Source: Pedobacter kyonggii
GTDB taxonomy: Bacteria > Bacteroidota > Bacteroidia > Sphingobacteriales > Sphingobacteriaceae
Direction of reading: 5' to 3'
Length of the DNA: 64,000 nt
NCBI RefSeq assembly: GCF_004310665.1
Contig: NZ_SIXF01000003.1
Location: forward strand, 63,087-127,086
In this document: one piece after another, positions 24,926 through 33,748 of the stretch
How positions within the stretch are numbered: position 1 is the stretch's first letter
How the letters are laid out: the number at the start of each line of letters is the position of its first letter
Notes under the pieces: generated by a model
What the model saw: the letters and a program-made list of their open reading frames with translations, nothing else
What the model was told of the DNA's origin: nothing
Database searches by the model: none
Program-made: the position numbers and the translations under genes

Positions 24926-25492
24926 ATGCCTGCCAATTTCCCTCCCATTATTTTAGCATCTAAATCGCCACGTAGACAAGAGCTTTTAACGCTTATGGGC
25001 TTAAATTTTAAAGTCGAACTAAAAGATATAGATGAAAGCTACCCATCGGATTTAAGTCCCGCAGAAATTGCCGTTTACATTTCAGAACAGAAGGCTAAGG
25101 CTTTTACTGCTGATGGTGAAATAGTAATTACAGCCGATACCATCGTAGCCTTAAACGGTGAAATTTTAGGTAAACCTGAAGATAGGGCGCATGCACAAGA
25201 AATGTTAGCTAAACTCTCAGGAAGCAAACATGAGGTGTTTACTGGTGTAACACTTGTTAAAGGAGATAAAATGCATTCGTTTTACGATAGAACAGAGGTT
25301 TACTGTAAATCTGTTACAGCTGATGAAATTGATTTCTACATTGATAATTATAAACCCTTTGATAAGGCAGGAAGTTATGGCGTGCAAGATTGGTGGGGCA
25401 TTGTAGTAGTAAAACGCATAGAAGGCTCTTATACAAACGTAATGGGCTTACCAACTGAAAAGCTTTATAACGAGCTGCTGAAATTTATTTAA
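24926..25492 (+). CDS. maf: Maf-like nucleotide pyrophosphatase
   Basis: 188 residues. Hydrolyses non-canonical or methylated nucleoside triphosphates. Signature 'ILASKSPRRQELLTLMG', 'ADTIVALNGEILGKPEDRAHAQEMLAKLSGSKHEVFTGV' and 'KAGSYGVQDWWGIVVVKRIEGSYTNVMGLP' all match the Maf/YhdE fold. Likely acts on dTTP/UTP, but substrate specificity is not determinable here. Starts shortly after the preceding terminator. Confidence 0.92.
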   Translation: MPANFPPIILASKSPRRQELLTLMGLNFKVELKDIDESYPSDLSPAEIAVYISEQKAKAFTADGEIVITADTIVALNGEILGKPEDRAHAQEMLAKLSGSKHEVFTGVTLVKGDKMHSFYDRTEVYCKSVTADEIDFYIDNYKPFDKAGSYGVQDWWGIVVVKRIEGSYTNVMGLPTEKLYNELLKFI

Positions 25493-25544
25493 AACTCCTT
25501 GTGGAATTCTCGTAAAAGTTTCATCATTTCTAAAAACAACCACG

Positions 25545-26222
25545 ATGAAAACGAGAATTAACGAAGTTACCATAGCCGAGCCATGTTTACAGAATTGGGA
25601 TGAAATGGAAAAAGGTGTAGGTTTTAATTTCTGTAAAGCCTGCAGTAAAAATGTAATCGATTTTTCAGGTTACACCAATGCCGAAATTATAGGGGTATTG
25701 GCTAATTCCGGTTCTTCGGTATGTGGCCGCCTAAGCCAAACTCAATTAAATCAGCTCAATTATCATTTATCCATTGTTCCAACAAGCAACAAGAACTGGA
25801 TAAAATATATTGGAGTGCTCGCCATTGGAATGAGTGTTTTTATAATGGAAGCCAGTGCCACAAACTTTAAAGCACCAATTGAAATAACAAGAAGTATAAA
25901 CAACGGAATAGACGATAAAAAGCCTACTGTGCCTAAAAAAATATATGGTTATGTTATTGGTGCAGATAATAAACCTGCGATAGGAATAAAATTGACCATT
26001 GCTGATACTAGGCTTTTCTCCACCACTGATAAAAACGGGCGCTACGAAATTACCTTAGATGATAAGTTTGATGTCAGCAAAAACAAACTGGTAGTTGAAA
26101 GTTTGCAATATCATGCTATTTTAACTCTCGATTTTTCTAAAGGGAAACAAAACAACCTTAAGCTTCAAAAAGCTGAGTCTATGATTATGGGCAAGATAAT
26201 GATTGCACCTAAAAAAAAATAA
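25545..26222 (+). CDS. Four-Cys domain / TM / carboxypeptidase-regulatory-like protein, paralog 1
   Basis: 225 residues. The N-terminal domain has Cys at 14, 30, 33 and 60 in the spacing C-x15-C-x2-C-x26-C ('EPCLQNWDEM', 'FCKACSKNVIDFS', 'SSVCGRLS'), suggesting a metal-binding or knuckle domain. One membrane segment (about 83-103) is followed by a beta-sandwich part ('KIYGYVIGADNKPAIGIKLTIADT', 'TTDKNGRYEITL') like CarboxypepD_reg repeats. Two paralogs occur at 37.2 and 38.0 kb. Function unknown. Confidence 0.72.
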   Translation: MKTRINEVTIAEPCLQNWDEMEKGVGFNFCKACSKNVIDFSGYTNAEIIGVLANSGSSVCGRLSQTQLNQLNYHLSIVPTSNKNWIKYIGVLAIGMSVFIMEASATNFKAPIEITRSINNGIDDKKPTVPKKIYGYVIGADNKPAIGIKLTIADTRLFSTTDKNGRYEITLDDKFDVSKNKLVVESLQYHAILTLDFSKGKQNNLKLQKAESMIMGKIMIAPKKK

Positions 26223-26248
26223 CTTAAATTAATATACGCTAAACTCTC

Positions 26249-26279
26249 AATGATCCATATCCTGTATGGATCATTTTTT
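26249..26279 (+). terminator. Intrinsic terminator
   Basis: Arms aatgatccata / tatggatcatt with a five-base loop and TTTTTT. It reaches the 3' end of the convergent ppx gene. Confidence 0.88.
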
Positions 26280-27192
26280 ATATCAGGCTAACCAAAACAC
26301 CCATTTTTAAATCGTAGGTAGAGAGCGTTAACTGGTTTATTTTCGTTCTACCTAATACATAGTTCGTAATTAAAGCAGCAATCACAATCATATCAACCCT
26401 TAATGGGGTCATGCCTGGCATTTCGGCCCGTTCTTTATGCGTAGCATTGAGTAACTTGATCGAAGTTGCAATGTAGTCGTCGAAATTGAATGCGAAGGTT
26501 TTGGCCGTTTTAATATCTGCTTTTAAGTTGTTTTTTCTGATAATGAGCTCAGCAAATGTTTCGAATGCCCCGGCAGATCCGATTAAAATTTCTGGATGGT
26601 ACTTTTCACAGATTTCGAAAAGATCTGCCAATTGATTTTGAATATGAAATAAAATGGCATTTTTCTCCTCATCGGTTATAGGATCTGATTTAAAGAACTG
26701 CTGCATTAAACGCGCTGCCCCTATGTTATAACTTTTTTTCCAGATCAGTTTTTCGGGATCACACAGGATAAATTCAACGCTTCCACCACCAATATCCATA
26801 ATCAAAGATATCTTTGTAATTGCTCCGCTCAGTTTTACACCTTGGTAAATTAATTCAGCCTCTTCATCGCCGCTAATCGTTTCGATATTTATTCCGGTTC
26901 TTTCTTTTACTGCATCAACGAAATCTTGCCCGTTTTCTGCGCTTCTAACCGCCGAAGTAGCGGTAGCCCTTACCTCACTAACCTGATATTCAGCAATTGT
27001 TTGGCTAAACGTTTTAAGACAGTTCACGCCTCTTTCAAAGGCTGCAGGAATGATAATATTGTCGTTAATTCTTCCTTCACCCAATTTAACAGGCACATTG
27101 GTTTTGTATAAAACTTCAGGCTGATTTCCTGTTGTTTCGGCAATAAGTAAGTGAAAAGTATTGGTTCCAAGATCGATAACGGCAACACGCAT
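26278..27192 (-). CDS. ppx: Ppx/GppA exopolyphosphatase
   Basis: 304 residues, the short two-domain form. ASKHA ATPase motifs: 'VIDLGTNTFHLLIAE', 'ATSAVRSAENG', 'GDEEAELIYQGV' and 'IMDIGGGSVEFIL'. Degrades polyphosphate or pppGpp. Convergent with the four-Cys gene; the spacer upstream is full of palindromic repeats. Confidence 0.88.
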   Translation of the reverse strand: MRVAVIDLGTNTFHLLIAETTGNQPEVLYKTNVPVKLGEGRINDNIIIPAAFERGVNCLKTFSQTIAEYQVSEVRATATSAVRSAENGQDFVDAVKERTGINIETISGDEEAELIYQGVKLSGAITKISLIMDIGGGSVEFILCDPEKLIWKKSYNIGAARLMQQFFKSDPITDEEKNAILFHIQNQLADLFEICEKYHPEILIGSAGAFETFAELIIRKNNLKADIKTAKTFAFNFDDYIATSIKLLNATHKERAEMPGMTPLRVDMIVIAALITNYVLGRTKINQLTLSTYDLKMGVLVSLI

Positions 27193-27515
27193 ATTTATTG
27201 TTTTATGTTTTTTTGGAAAGCAGAAGCCGTATTTCTTCGGGAGCTGTAGTCCTGCTATCCACTAAATTTCGTTAATGTTGGTGCTAAATTAAGGGTAGTA
27301 GAGCGAAATACCATTGCTAATAGGTTTATTTTATTTTCTCGTGGTGTCGGATATTACCATCTGACACAGCAAAAATCATTCAGCAGTATTCATTTGTCAT
27401 ATAATCGAAGCAGTCAGATGGTAACATCTTACTGCACTAATATAAAAATCTTCCTCCAATTTTATTAATATGATCGAGGTAGTCAGATGGTAACATCTGA
27501 CATCACAAAATAAAC
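27193..27515. repeat. 323-base gap with three gtcagatg palindromes
   Basis: Palindromic units at 27341-27368, 27410-27434 and 27481-27504 ('gtcagatggtaacatctgac' type) are spaced about 70 bases apart. The first two, with about 45 bases between them, resemble the 95-bp element at 28620-28715. No gene; the first 150 bases are plain AT-rich DNA. Confidence 0.65.
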
Positions 27516-28232
27516 CTATTTCACTAAATCCTGCAATTGTTTCGCATTATGCAATGCTCCAACCCCCCAAGTATTGTTAAAATATACAAAAATTCCGCTT
27601 TCTGTATCCTTGATCTGATTTTTGAAAGCTTTAATAACATTGATATCGTATTCTGATTTGTAAAGCACAGGTTTCCCATGAAAACGGTAATAAACGGTCG
27701 ATGTGTTCTGGATCACCTCATCAGGTAAGGAAGAAGGATAGCTTTGGCCACTAAATATGATGTTGTTTTGAGCGAGGTTTTTATAAACTTCTCCATCAAA
27801 CCAGCTAATGTGGCGAAACTCTACCACATTTTTTAAATCAGGTCTTAAATTTTCGATCAACAGGTTTAACCGTTCTGCACCATAATCGAACTTTGGTGGA
27901 AACTGAAACAGTACACATCCCAATTTCTCTTTTAGTCCGATTTGAATGGCCTCGTAGAAATCGTTTATGAGTTGCTCGCATTCATTGAACTGTTTATAAT
28001 GTGTAATCAGCCGTGGCGCCTTAATCGTAAATAAAAAATCACCCGGACTTTCATTATACCACTTATCGAACGATTTTTGAGTTGGCATTTTATAAAAGGT
28101 AGAATTGATCTCTATTGTATTAAAATGCTCGCAATAATATTTAAACCAATCTTTTTGTGTCAAACCTTTTGGGTAGAAAATCTCTTTCCATTCGCGATAA
28201 TAGAAGCCCGAGCAACCAATTTTCCATTTCAT
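27516..28232 (-). CDS. DUF72-family protein
   Basis: 238 residues. Starts 'KWKIGCSGFYYREWKEIFYPKG' and contains 'YCEHFNTIEINSTFYKMP', 'FLFTIKAPRLITH', 'LGCVLFQFPPKF', 'VVEFRHISWF' and 'YYRFHGKP', the conserved DUF72 (YecE-like) TIM-barrel motifs. Biochemical role unknown. Stands alone between two copies of the gtcagatg-type element. Confidence 0.88.
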   Translation of the reverse strand: MKWKIGCSGFYYREWKEIFYPKGLTQKDWFKYYCEHFNTIEINSTFYKMPTQKSFDKWYNESPGDFLFTIKAPRLITHYKQFNECEQLINDFYEAIQIGLKEKLGCVLFQFPPKFDYGAERLNLLIENLRPDLKNVVEFRHISWFDGEVYKNLAQNNIIFSGQSYPSSLPDEVIQNTSTVYYRFHGKPVLYKSEYDINVIKAFKNQIKDTESGIFVYFNNTWGVGALHNAKQLQDLVK

Positions 28233-28379
28233 ACATAGAAAACAGCCTATAAATAAAAAGGTTTATTATCCGTTATATATGCCGCTAAAAATAGTTAATG
28301 AGATACCAATATAGCCGGATAGCTTTAAATAGAAGTTATTTCTCTTGGTTACAAAACCTATTATTAACGTAATTAACAA

Positions 28380-28586
28380 CTAGAAAATTGAAAGTGTTAA
28401 AAATCCAGTAAAAGATGAATGATTGTTTTTTAATTGCGATTCGTTTTTTGTTGATGCAAAGAAAACCTCAATCAGGACCGGGGAAATCCAACCAATTAAT
28501 ACAAAGCAAATATTACTGAGGCTATTGGGTACTTTCTGAAGGCAATAGTGAGTTCGTTCATGTTTTGGGATTAATACCTGTTTCAT
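28380..28586 (-). pseudogene. Possible remnant of a small 'CCC-motif' membrane protein
   Basis: 68 codons: 'LQKVPNSLSNICFVLIGWISPVLIEVFFAS', then 'KNNHSSFTGFLTLSIF'. The order P-N-S, hydrophobic helix, 'N...FTGF' recalls a Bacteroidota membrane-protein family, but the usual Cys cluster and second helix are missing and it ends early. It may be a decayed copy, a short real protein or chance. Confidence 0.3.
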
Positions 28587-28619
28587 GGATATGGTAACCC
28601 AAAAACAAACTAAAATACC

Positions 28620-28715
28620 CGTGGTGTCAGATGTCTGATACGGCGAAAAATGAATTATCCAAGTTTATGGTATAGCTCTAATAGTCAGATTGGAGTATCT
28701 GACTTCACTGAAATG
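28620..28715. repeat. 95-bp palindrome-ended element
   Basis: Begins 'gtggtgtcagatgtctgat' and ends 'gtatctgacttcactg'. It aligns with 27341-27440, sharing 'gtggtgtc' starts, a central 'caaaaat' segment and 'agtcagat' near the other end. A small MITE-like element is likely. Confidence 0.6.
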
Positions 28716-28775
28716 AATGATCGATTGGCTATTAGTTGTAAACTTGGTTTTTATACGATGATGCTTTATAAAACA

Positions 28776-28806
28776 AAAAAAACCGACGCTTGCGACATCG
28801 GTTTTT
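28776..28806 (-). terminator. Bidirectional-type terminator after dnaJ
   Basis: Stem aaaccga / tcggttt with A- and T-runs on the two sides, 18 bases past the dnaJ stop. Confidence 0.88.
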
Positions 28807-28824
28807 CAATTTATATTTAATTAA

Positions 28825-29985
28825 TTACTCGAAGTATTCTTTCATTCTTTCGAAGAAACTCTTATCATTTTTACCCGGTTGAGGCTTAAAGTTCGGCGAT
28901 TCACGTAATTTCTCTAAAGCATTACGTTCGTCGCTACTTAAAGCTTTTGGTGTCCAGATGTTGATGTGGATAATCTCATCACCTCTATGGTAAGAATTCA
29001 CTTCTGGTAAACCTTTACCTTTTAAGCGTAATAATTTTCCGCTTTGTGTTCCCGGATCTATTTTGATTTTTGCTTTACCATCAATGGTTGGTACTTCAAT
29101 GCTCATTCCTAAAGCAGCATCAACGAAGCTTAAATGTAAATCGTAAACGATATTGTTGCCTTCGCGTTTTAAGGTTTCGTGTGGCGTTTCTTCAATTAAG
29201 ATAATTAAATCACCTGGGATACCACCATTAGGTGCAGCATTTCCTTTTCCACTCATGCTTAACTGCATACCTTCACTTACACCAGCAGGAATATTGATGG
29301 TAATGGTTTCTTCGCCACGTACAACACCATCTCCATGACAAACTGTACATTTTGAGGTAATTTGCTGGCCGCTACCATTACAGGTAGGGCAGGTAGATGC
29401 GGTTTGCATCTGGCCTAAAATTGTATTGGTTACTCTACGCACCTGGCCACTACCACCGCAGGTACCACAGGTACTTACCGATGATTTATCTTTTGCACCA
29501 GAGCCATCGCAGGTTTTACAAACAATTAGTTTATTAACCTTGATTTTCTTTTCTGCACCATGTGCAATTTCCTCTAGTGTTAATTTAACTTTTATACGTA
29601 GGTTAGAGCCTTTGGCTACACGACGGCCACCACGTTGCTGTCCGCCACCACCACCAAAAAAGCTTTCGAAAGGATTGTGGCCGCCAAATACATCGCCGAA
29701 ATTGCTAAAAATATCGTCCATGTTCATGCCGCCACCGCCGTAACCACCGCCACTTGCGCCTCCAACGCCTGCATGACCGTATTGATCATAACGTTGTTTT
29801 TTATCGGGACTGCTTAAAACTTCGTAAGCTTCGGCAGCTTCCTTAAATTTATCTTCAGCAGCTTTATCTCCTGGATTTTTATCTGGATGATATTTAATCG
29901 CCATCTTGCGATAAGCTTTTTTTATCTCATCAGCGGCTGCGCCCCTAGTTACGCCTAATACGTCGTAATAATCTCTTTTACTCAT
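28825..29985 (-). CDS. dnaJ: Chaperone DnaJ (Hsp40)
   Basis: 386 residues from the ATG at 29985. J-domain '[36 protein letters not shown]' with HPD, Gly/Phe-rich region (about 75-120), four CxxCxGxG zinc repeats ('CKTCDGSG', 'CGTCGGSG', 'CPTCNGSG', 'CTVCHGDG'), then the C-terminal substrate domains. An upstream in-frame ATG (30045) would add 20 residues encoded by a heptad repeat and was rejected. Follows grpE (30075-30656) in the same direction. Confidence 0.97.
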   Translation of the reverse strand: MSKRDYYDVLGVTRGAAADEIKKAYRKMAIKYHPDKNPGDKAAEDKFKEAAEAYEVLSSPDKKQRYDQYGHAGVGGASGGGYGGGGMNMDDIFSNFGDVFGGHNPFESFFGGGGGQQRGGRRVAKGSNLRIKVKLTLEEIAHGAEKKIKVNKLIVCKTCDGSGAKDKSSVSTCGTCGGSGQVRRVTNTILGQMQTASTCPTCNGSGQQITSKCTVCHGDGVVRGEETITINIPAGVSEGMQLSMSGKGNAAPNGGIPGDLIILIEETPHETLKREGNNIVYDLHLSFVDAALGMSIEVPTIDGKAKIKIDPGTQSGKLLRLKGKGLPEVNSYHRGDEIIHINIWTPKALSSDERNALEKLRESPNFKPQPGKNDKSFFERMKEYFE

Positions 29986-30000
29986 CTTCTTTATAAAATG

Positions 30001-30066
30001 ATTAAATGATTGAGTGATGGAATGAGAGAATGTTAATTCAATCATTCAAAATTCAATCATTCAATA
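30001..30066. repeat. Degenerate heptad repeat between grpE and dnaJ
   Basis: Heptads gattaaa, tgattga, gtgatgg, aatgaga, gaatgtt, then the inverted set caatcat, tcaaaat, tcaatca, ttcaata. A hairpin could separate the two genes' expression. Confidence 0.65.
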
Positions 30067-30074
30067 ATTATTTC

Positions 30075-30656
30075 TTACGCTCCAACTACAACTTTAGCAA
30101 AGCGGATTACATTATCATTTAAGGTATAACCTTTTTCAACTTCGTCGATCACTTTCCCTTTAAGATCATCGCTAGGAGCAGGGATATTGGTAATTGCTTC
30201 GTGGAAATCGGTATTGAAAGGTTGACTGATGCTTTCTACATCTTTCAATCCTTTTTGTGCTAAAGTGTTTTTTAGCTTTGTGCTTACCAATAAAATGCCT
30301 TCTTTAACCGGGGCAACGTCAGCAGCAGTTTCCATTGCTTTTAATGCACGGTCGAAATCATCTAAAACAGGTAAAAGTGAAACAATTACATCTTTACCAG
30401 CCGTTTGCAATAATTCTACGCGTTCTTTTTGTGTACGACGTTTATAATTATCGAACTCAGCATATAAACGTAAATATTTGTCGTTAAGTTGTTGAACTTC
30501 CTCTTGCAATTTTTCTTCTGCAGATAATTCGGGCGCCTGCTCAGCTTCAGCGATAGGGGCATCAGTATTCTCTACATTCTCAGCAGTATTTTCTGATGTA
30601 TTTTCAGGATTCATTATATTTTCTTCTTTATCGTTATTTTTCTTCTTATTAAACAT
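30075..30656 (-). CDS. grpE: Nucleotide exchange factor GrpE
   Basis: 193 residues. An acidic disordered N-terminus ('ENTSENTAENVENTDAPIAEAEQAPEL') precedes the long coiled coil ('LQEEVQQLNDKYLRLYAEFDNYKRRTQKERVELLQTAGKD') and the beta-domain ('FNTDFHEAI...VEKGYTLNDNVIRFAKVVVG'). Opens the DnaK nucleotide cleft. Cotranscribed with dnaJ. dnaK itself is not in the window. Confidence 0.95.
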   Translation of the reverse strand: MFNKKKNNDKEENIMNPENTSENTAENVENTDAPIAEAEQAPELSAEEKLQEEVQQLNDKYLRLYAEFDNYKRRTQKERVELLQTAGKDVIVSLLPVLDDFDRALKAMETAADVAPVKEGILLVSTKLKNTLAQKGLKDVESISQPFNTDFHEAITNIPAPSDDLKGKVIDEVEKGYTLNDNVIRFAKVVVGA

Positions 30657-30784
30657 AATACTGGGCTGAATTTTTTTGTGTTGATCTCAACTATTTTGCC
30701 ATAAACGGAAATCAGCCAAGCTGTCAGATTTATTTGTATTTATCTGAACAGATTGGCTGATTAGCTGACGGATGTCAGAATTTT

Positions 30785-31468
30785 TTATACGATTTGTGCA
30801 TCTTCGTGCACAACTCCATTCTCACATTTAATAATGCGCGAAGGGAAAGTACGGATGATATGATAATCGTGTGTAGCCATCAAAACGGCAGTTCCGGCCT
30901 GGCTAATTTGTTTTAAAAGGGTTACAATTTCTTCTGATGTTTCCGGATCTAAATTTCCTGTAGGCTCATCAGCAAGAATAATTTCCGGATCATTTAACAA
31001 AGCTCTTGCAATAACAATACGTTGCTGCTCGCCACCAGAAATTTCGTGTGGCATTTTTTTGATTTTCGAACGCAAACCAACTTTGTCTAAAACATCTTTA
31101 ACGCGTTCGTTGATTAGTTTTTCGTCTTTCCAACCTGTTGCCTTAAGCACAAATTCAAGGTTTTTTTCAATGGTTCTATCGGTAAGCAATTGAAAATCCT
31201 GAAAAACTACACCCAATTTACGGCGTAAAAACGGCACCTGGCTTTCTTTCAGGTTTTTAAGGTCGAAACCAGCAATATTGCCTTCGCCATTACCAATATG
31301 TAAGTCGCCATATAATATTTTAAGCAAACTGCTCTTACCCGAACCTGTTTGACCGATCAGGAAGACAAATTCGTCCTTTTCGATGTGTAAATTTACGTTT
31401 GAGAGGACTAGATGTTTCTGTTGAAAAACATCAACATTGCTTAAATGAATTACTGAGTTGCCTGCCAT
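30785..31468 (-). CDS. ftsE: ABC-type ATP-binding protein FtsE-like
   Basis: 227 residues. Walker A 'LIGQTGSGKSSLL', Q-loop 'VVFQDFQLL', signature 'ISGGEQQRIVIARALLNDPEIILADEPTGNLDP', and H-loop 'MATHDYHI'. FtsE forms the ATPase of the FtsEX complex that controls peptidoglycan hydrolases at division. ftsX is not adjacent, as is common in Bacteroidota. Lies one base downstream of a small conserved gene. Confidence 0.85.
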   Translation of the reverse strand: MAGNSVIHLSNVDVFQQKHLVLSNVNLHIEKDEFVFLIGQTGSGKSSLLKILYGDLHIGNGEGNIAGFDLKNLKESQVPFLRRKLGVVFQDFQLLTDRTIEKNLEFVLKATGWKDEKLINERVKDVLDKVGLRSKIKKMPHEISGGEQQRIVIARALLNDPEIILADEPTGNLDPETSEEIVTLLKQISQAGTAVLMATHDYHIIRTFPSRIIKCENGVVHEDAQIV

Positions 31469-31469
31469 A

Positions 31470-31673
31470 TTATATTTCTAATTTTGCAATCTGCCCGAAA
31501 GGCAAATCTTTAACCATTTCCATAATGTATTCTTGCTTGTCGCCAAGTCCGAGTTTTTCCAGCGATTTATCAGGTCTATCAACCCTAAAATAAGCTAAAA
31601 GTGTAAACTTGTCATCTCTTAACTGTACGTAATCTGGAATTTTGGCTATGCCTTTAACTTTAACGATATACAT
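31470..31673 (-). CDS. Small conserved protein next to ftsE, unknown
   Basis: 67 residues from ATG 31673 ('MYIVKVKGIAKIPDYVQLRDDKFTLLAYFRVDRPDKSLEKLGL', 'PFGQIAKLEI'). The start was chosen because the minus-strand box TATTTTTG (31680-31687) ends six bases before it. A small beta-rich protein, apparently fixed beside ftsE in this group (from memory). No function known. Confidence 0.7.
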   Translation of the reverse strand: MYIVKVKGIAKIPDYVQLRDDKFTLLAYFRVDRPDKSLEKLGLGDKQEYIMEMVKDLPFGQIAKLEI

Positions 31674-31679
31674 TGTGTC

Positions 31680-31687
31680 CAAAAATA
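31680..31687 (-). promoter_or_regulatory. -7 box TATTTTTG for the small gene and ftsE
   Basis: TAnnTTTG match on the minus strand, six bases before ATG 31673. Confidence 0.5.
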
Positions 31688-31724
31688 GCATTTCCAAATG
31701 ATAAGCGGAAGTAAGAAGCCCTTT

Positions 31725-33671
31725 TTATCTCATTAGCATTACCCAGCCAGTATGGATTTTAAAATCTTTGTTTAAATAAATGCTGTAATAATATATTGCC
31801 GGTGGAAGATCTTTCCCATTCATTTTTCCATCCCAGGCTTTAAAAATTCCGGTACTTTGGTAAACGAGTTGGCCATATCGGTTGGTTACTTTTACAATTG
31901 AACTGGGGAAAGAAGTAATAGATGGAATACTCCAGGTATCGTTTACATTATCACCATTTGGCGTGAAGGTGTTGGGGATTACCACTTTTGGATAAACCTT
32001 GATGAAAACCTCATCACTGCTACTGTTACAGCCTAAATTTGAGCTGGCATGTAAAGTATAGGTAATGTCTTCTGTTGGTGTAGCAATGGGATTGAGTTTG
32101 GTGGGGTCGTCAAGATAATCTGATGGTGTCCAGAAATAGGTAAAATCATCTCCACTCGCTTTACCGTTTAAAACTGTTGACTGTCCGGTAACGATCGTTT
32201 GATTCGCACCTGCATCAGCAATTGCATTTTTATTCACATTGATGGTGATTTCCGCGGTTGCTGAGCATCCATCGTTGGAAACCTTTACTGTGTAAGTGGT
32301 TGTTTCAGTTGGTGAAGCGATTGGATTAGATGCTTGTGGATTGGAAAGACCATTGGATGGAGTCCAGAGGTAAGAGCTGCCTCCTGACACCTCAAGCTGA
32401 ACAGATTTACCTTCGCAAATGGTTACGCTTTGGATATTGGTTATTGGAATTATTGGTTCTAAAACTTCAACGGTTGTTGTTGCTGGCGATGTACATCCAT
32501 TTGCAGTCACTTGAACAGTATAAGAGCCTTCCATCGCTTTAGTTGCGTTGGGAATGGATGGACTTTTATCTGTTGAGCTAAATTGATTCGGGCCTGTCCA
32601 TCTGTAACTTGTTCCGCCAGATGCATTTAACTGAATGTTATTACCAATGCAAACTCGTCCAGAATTTTCTGCCGTAGCTATCGGAAATGGGTTTACAGTA
32701 ACCTTTATTGGCTCTGATATTGCCCTACAATAAGTTCTATCAATATTGCCATTCATAGCCGTAATTAACCGATATTGATAAGTGCCAGCTATGCGATTTG
32801 AAAAATCTATAGCAGCTTGTTTCGTTGTTTTGCCAGCAATGTCAGCCCAGCCGCTACCCGTATTTTCCTGCCATTGATAAACAGCATTTGTATATCCTGC
32901 AGTAATATTTGCATCTAAAATGAAATTTCTGGTATTACCTTCGCACATATTTAATAAAGAGGCATTCGCGTTGAAAAATGGAACGATAGCTGGACCACAA
33001 GCTTGTACGGTAATATCATCCAAAGCAAAATCGTTTCCGCTATTTGTTGGTGTTCTGTTAACTAGTTGTAAGGTTACGGTTGAGCTGCTGCCATTGGTGA
33101 AATCAACAAAATATTGATGCCAAGTGAGATCTGCGGGTACACTTCCGGTAGATTTCTCATTTAATACATTACCATTAGGATCGGTGATGCGCAAGACCAT
33201 GTTTGGGGTTTGGGCATTGGCAGCCGGCGAATTTGAATTTAATACCCAGATGGACAAGCGTAAAATAGTATTTGGGCACAAATTGTCCATTTGTTGCTCG
33301 AAAAATACGGTTGGTGTGGCAATCCCATCAATTAGAAGCATCAAACCATTGGGATCCCCGGTATGATCAGCATGTGGCTGCCAATAAATGGGAAGGGGAT
33401 TACCCGGTGTTGCAGGTGTTTTAACTAAACCTGATTGATTCGGCATTAAAGCAGAATTGCTCGGCCCTGGGGGACCAATAAATTCTGTAAATGTTGAGGC
33501 ACCTGGTGCATATTGTGCCAATGGGCCATACCAATTATCTGTACTATTTCCCTGTCCAAAGGTCTGACTAATGAGTGGTTGTCCGAAAGTTCCGCTACAA
33601 AGTTGTGCTTTTGCTAAATGTGCAACCAGGAGGATATAAAGAAAGAATAAAGCTTTTGATAGCGCGTGCAT
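31725..33671 (-). CDS. T9SS type B secreted protein with Ig/PKD-like repeats
   Basis: 648 residues. Signal peptide 'MHALSKALFFLYILLVAHLAKAQ' leads to a carbohydrate-binding-like N-terminal domain (about 25-225), several Ig/PKD-like modules with repeated 'C..G..IQL.ASGG.SY.WTGP' signatures ('GNNIQLNASGGTSYRWTG', 'GKSVQLEVSGGSSYLWTP'), and the C-terminal CHU/gliding-type sorting domain ('IPNTFTPNGDNVNDTWSI', 'VTNRYGQLVYQS', 'AWDGKMNGKDLPPAIYYYSIYL'). Exported by the type IX system and likely surface-attached; the ligand is not evident. Confidence 0.88.
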   Translation of the reverse strand: MHALSKALFFLYILLVAHLAKAQLCSGTFGQPLISQTFGQGNSTDNWYGPLAQYAPGASTFTEFIGPPGPSNSALMPNQSGLVKTPATPGNPLPIYWQPHADHTGDPNGLMLLIDGIATPTVFFEQQMDNLCPNTILRLSIWVLNSNSPAANAQTPNMVLRITDPNGNVLNEKSTGSVPADLTWHQYFVDFTNGSSSTVTLQLVNRTPTNSGNDFALDDITVQACGPAIVPFFNANASLLNMCEGNTRNFILDANITAGYTNAVYQWQENTGSGWADIAGKTTKQAAIDFSNRIAGTYQYRLITAMNGNIDRTYCRAISEPIKVTVNPFPIATAENSGRVCIGNNIQLNASGGTSYRWTGPNQFSSTDKSPSIPNATKAMEGSYTVQVTANGCTSPATTTVEVLEPIIPITNIQSVTICEGKSVQLEVSGGSSYLWTPSNGLSNPQASNPIASPTETTTYTVKVSNDGCSATAEITINVNKNAIADAGANQTIVTGQSTVLNGKASGDDFTYFWTPSDYLDDPTKLNPIATPTEDITYTLHASSNLGCNSSSDEVFIKVYPKVVIPNTFTPNGDNVNDTWSIPSITSFPSSIVKVTNRYGQLVYQSTGIFKAWDGKMNGKDLPPAIYYYSIYLNKDFKIHTGWVMLMR

Positions 33672-33748
33672 TTACTGGTTTAGATTTATACAATATTAAA
33701 TAAATTTAAAATCTAAATGCCATCAATGTGCAAAGTCACTCACCAATA

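Noticed and set aside
27341-27504. Three similar units about 70 bases apart, checked as a CRISPR-like array
   Set aside because: Units are palindromic and vary in length, spacers partly repeat, no cas genes are near.
29426-29743. 105-codon frame antisense to dnaJ
   Set aside because: Pro-rich translation of the complement of Gly- and Cys-rich dnaJ repeats.
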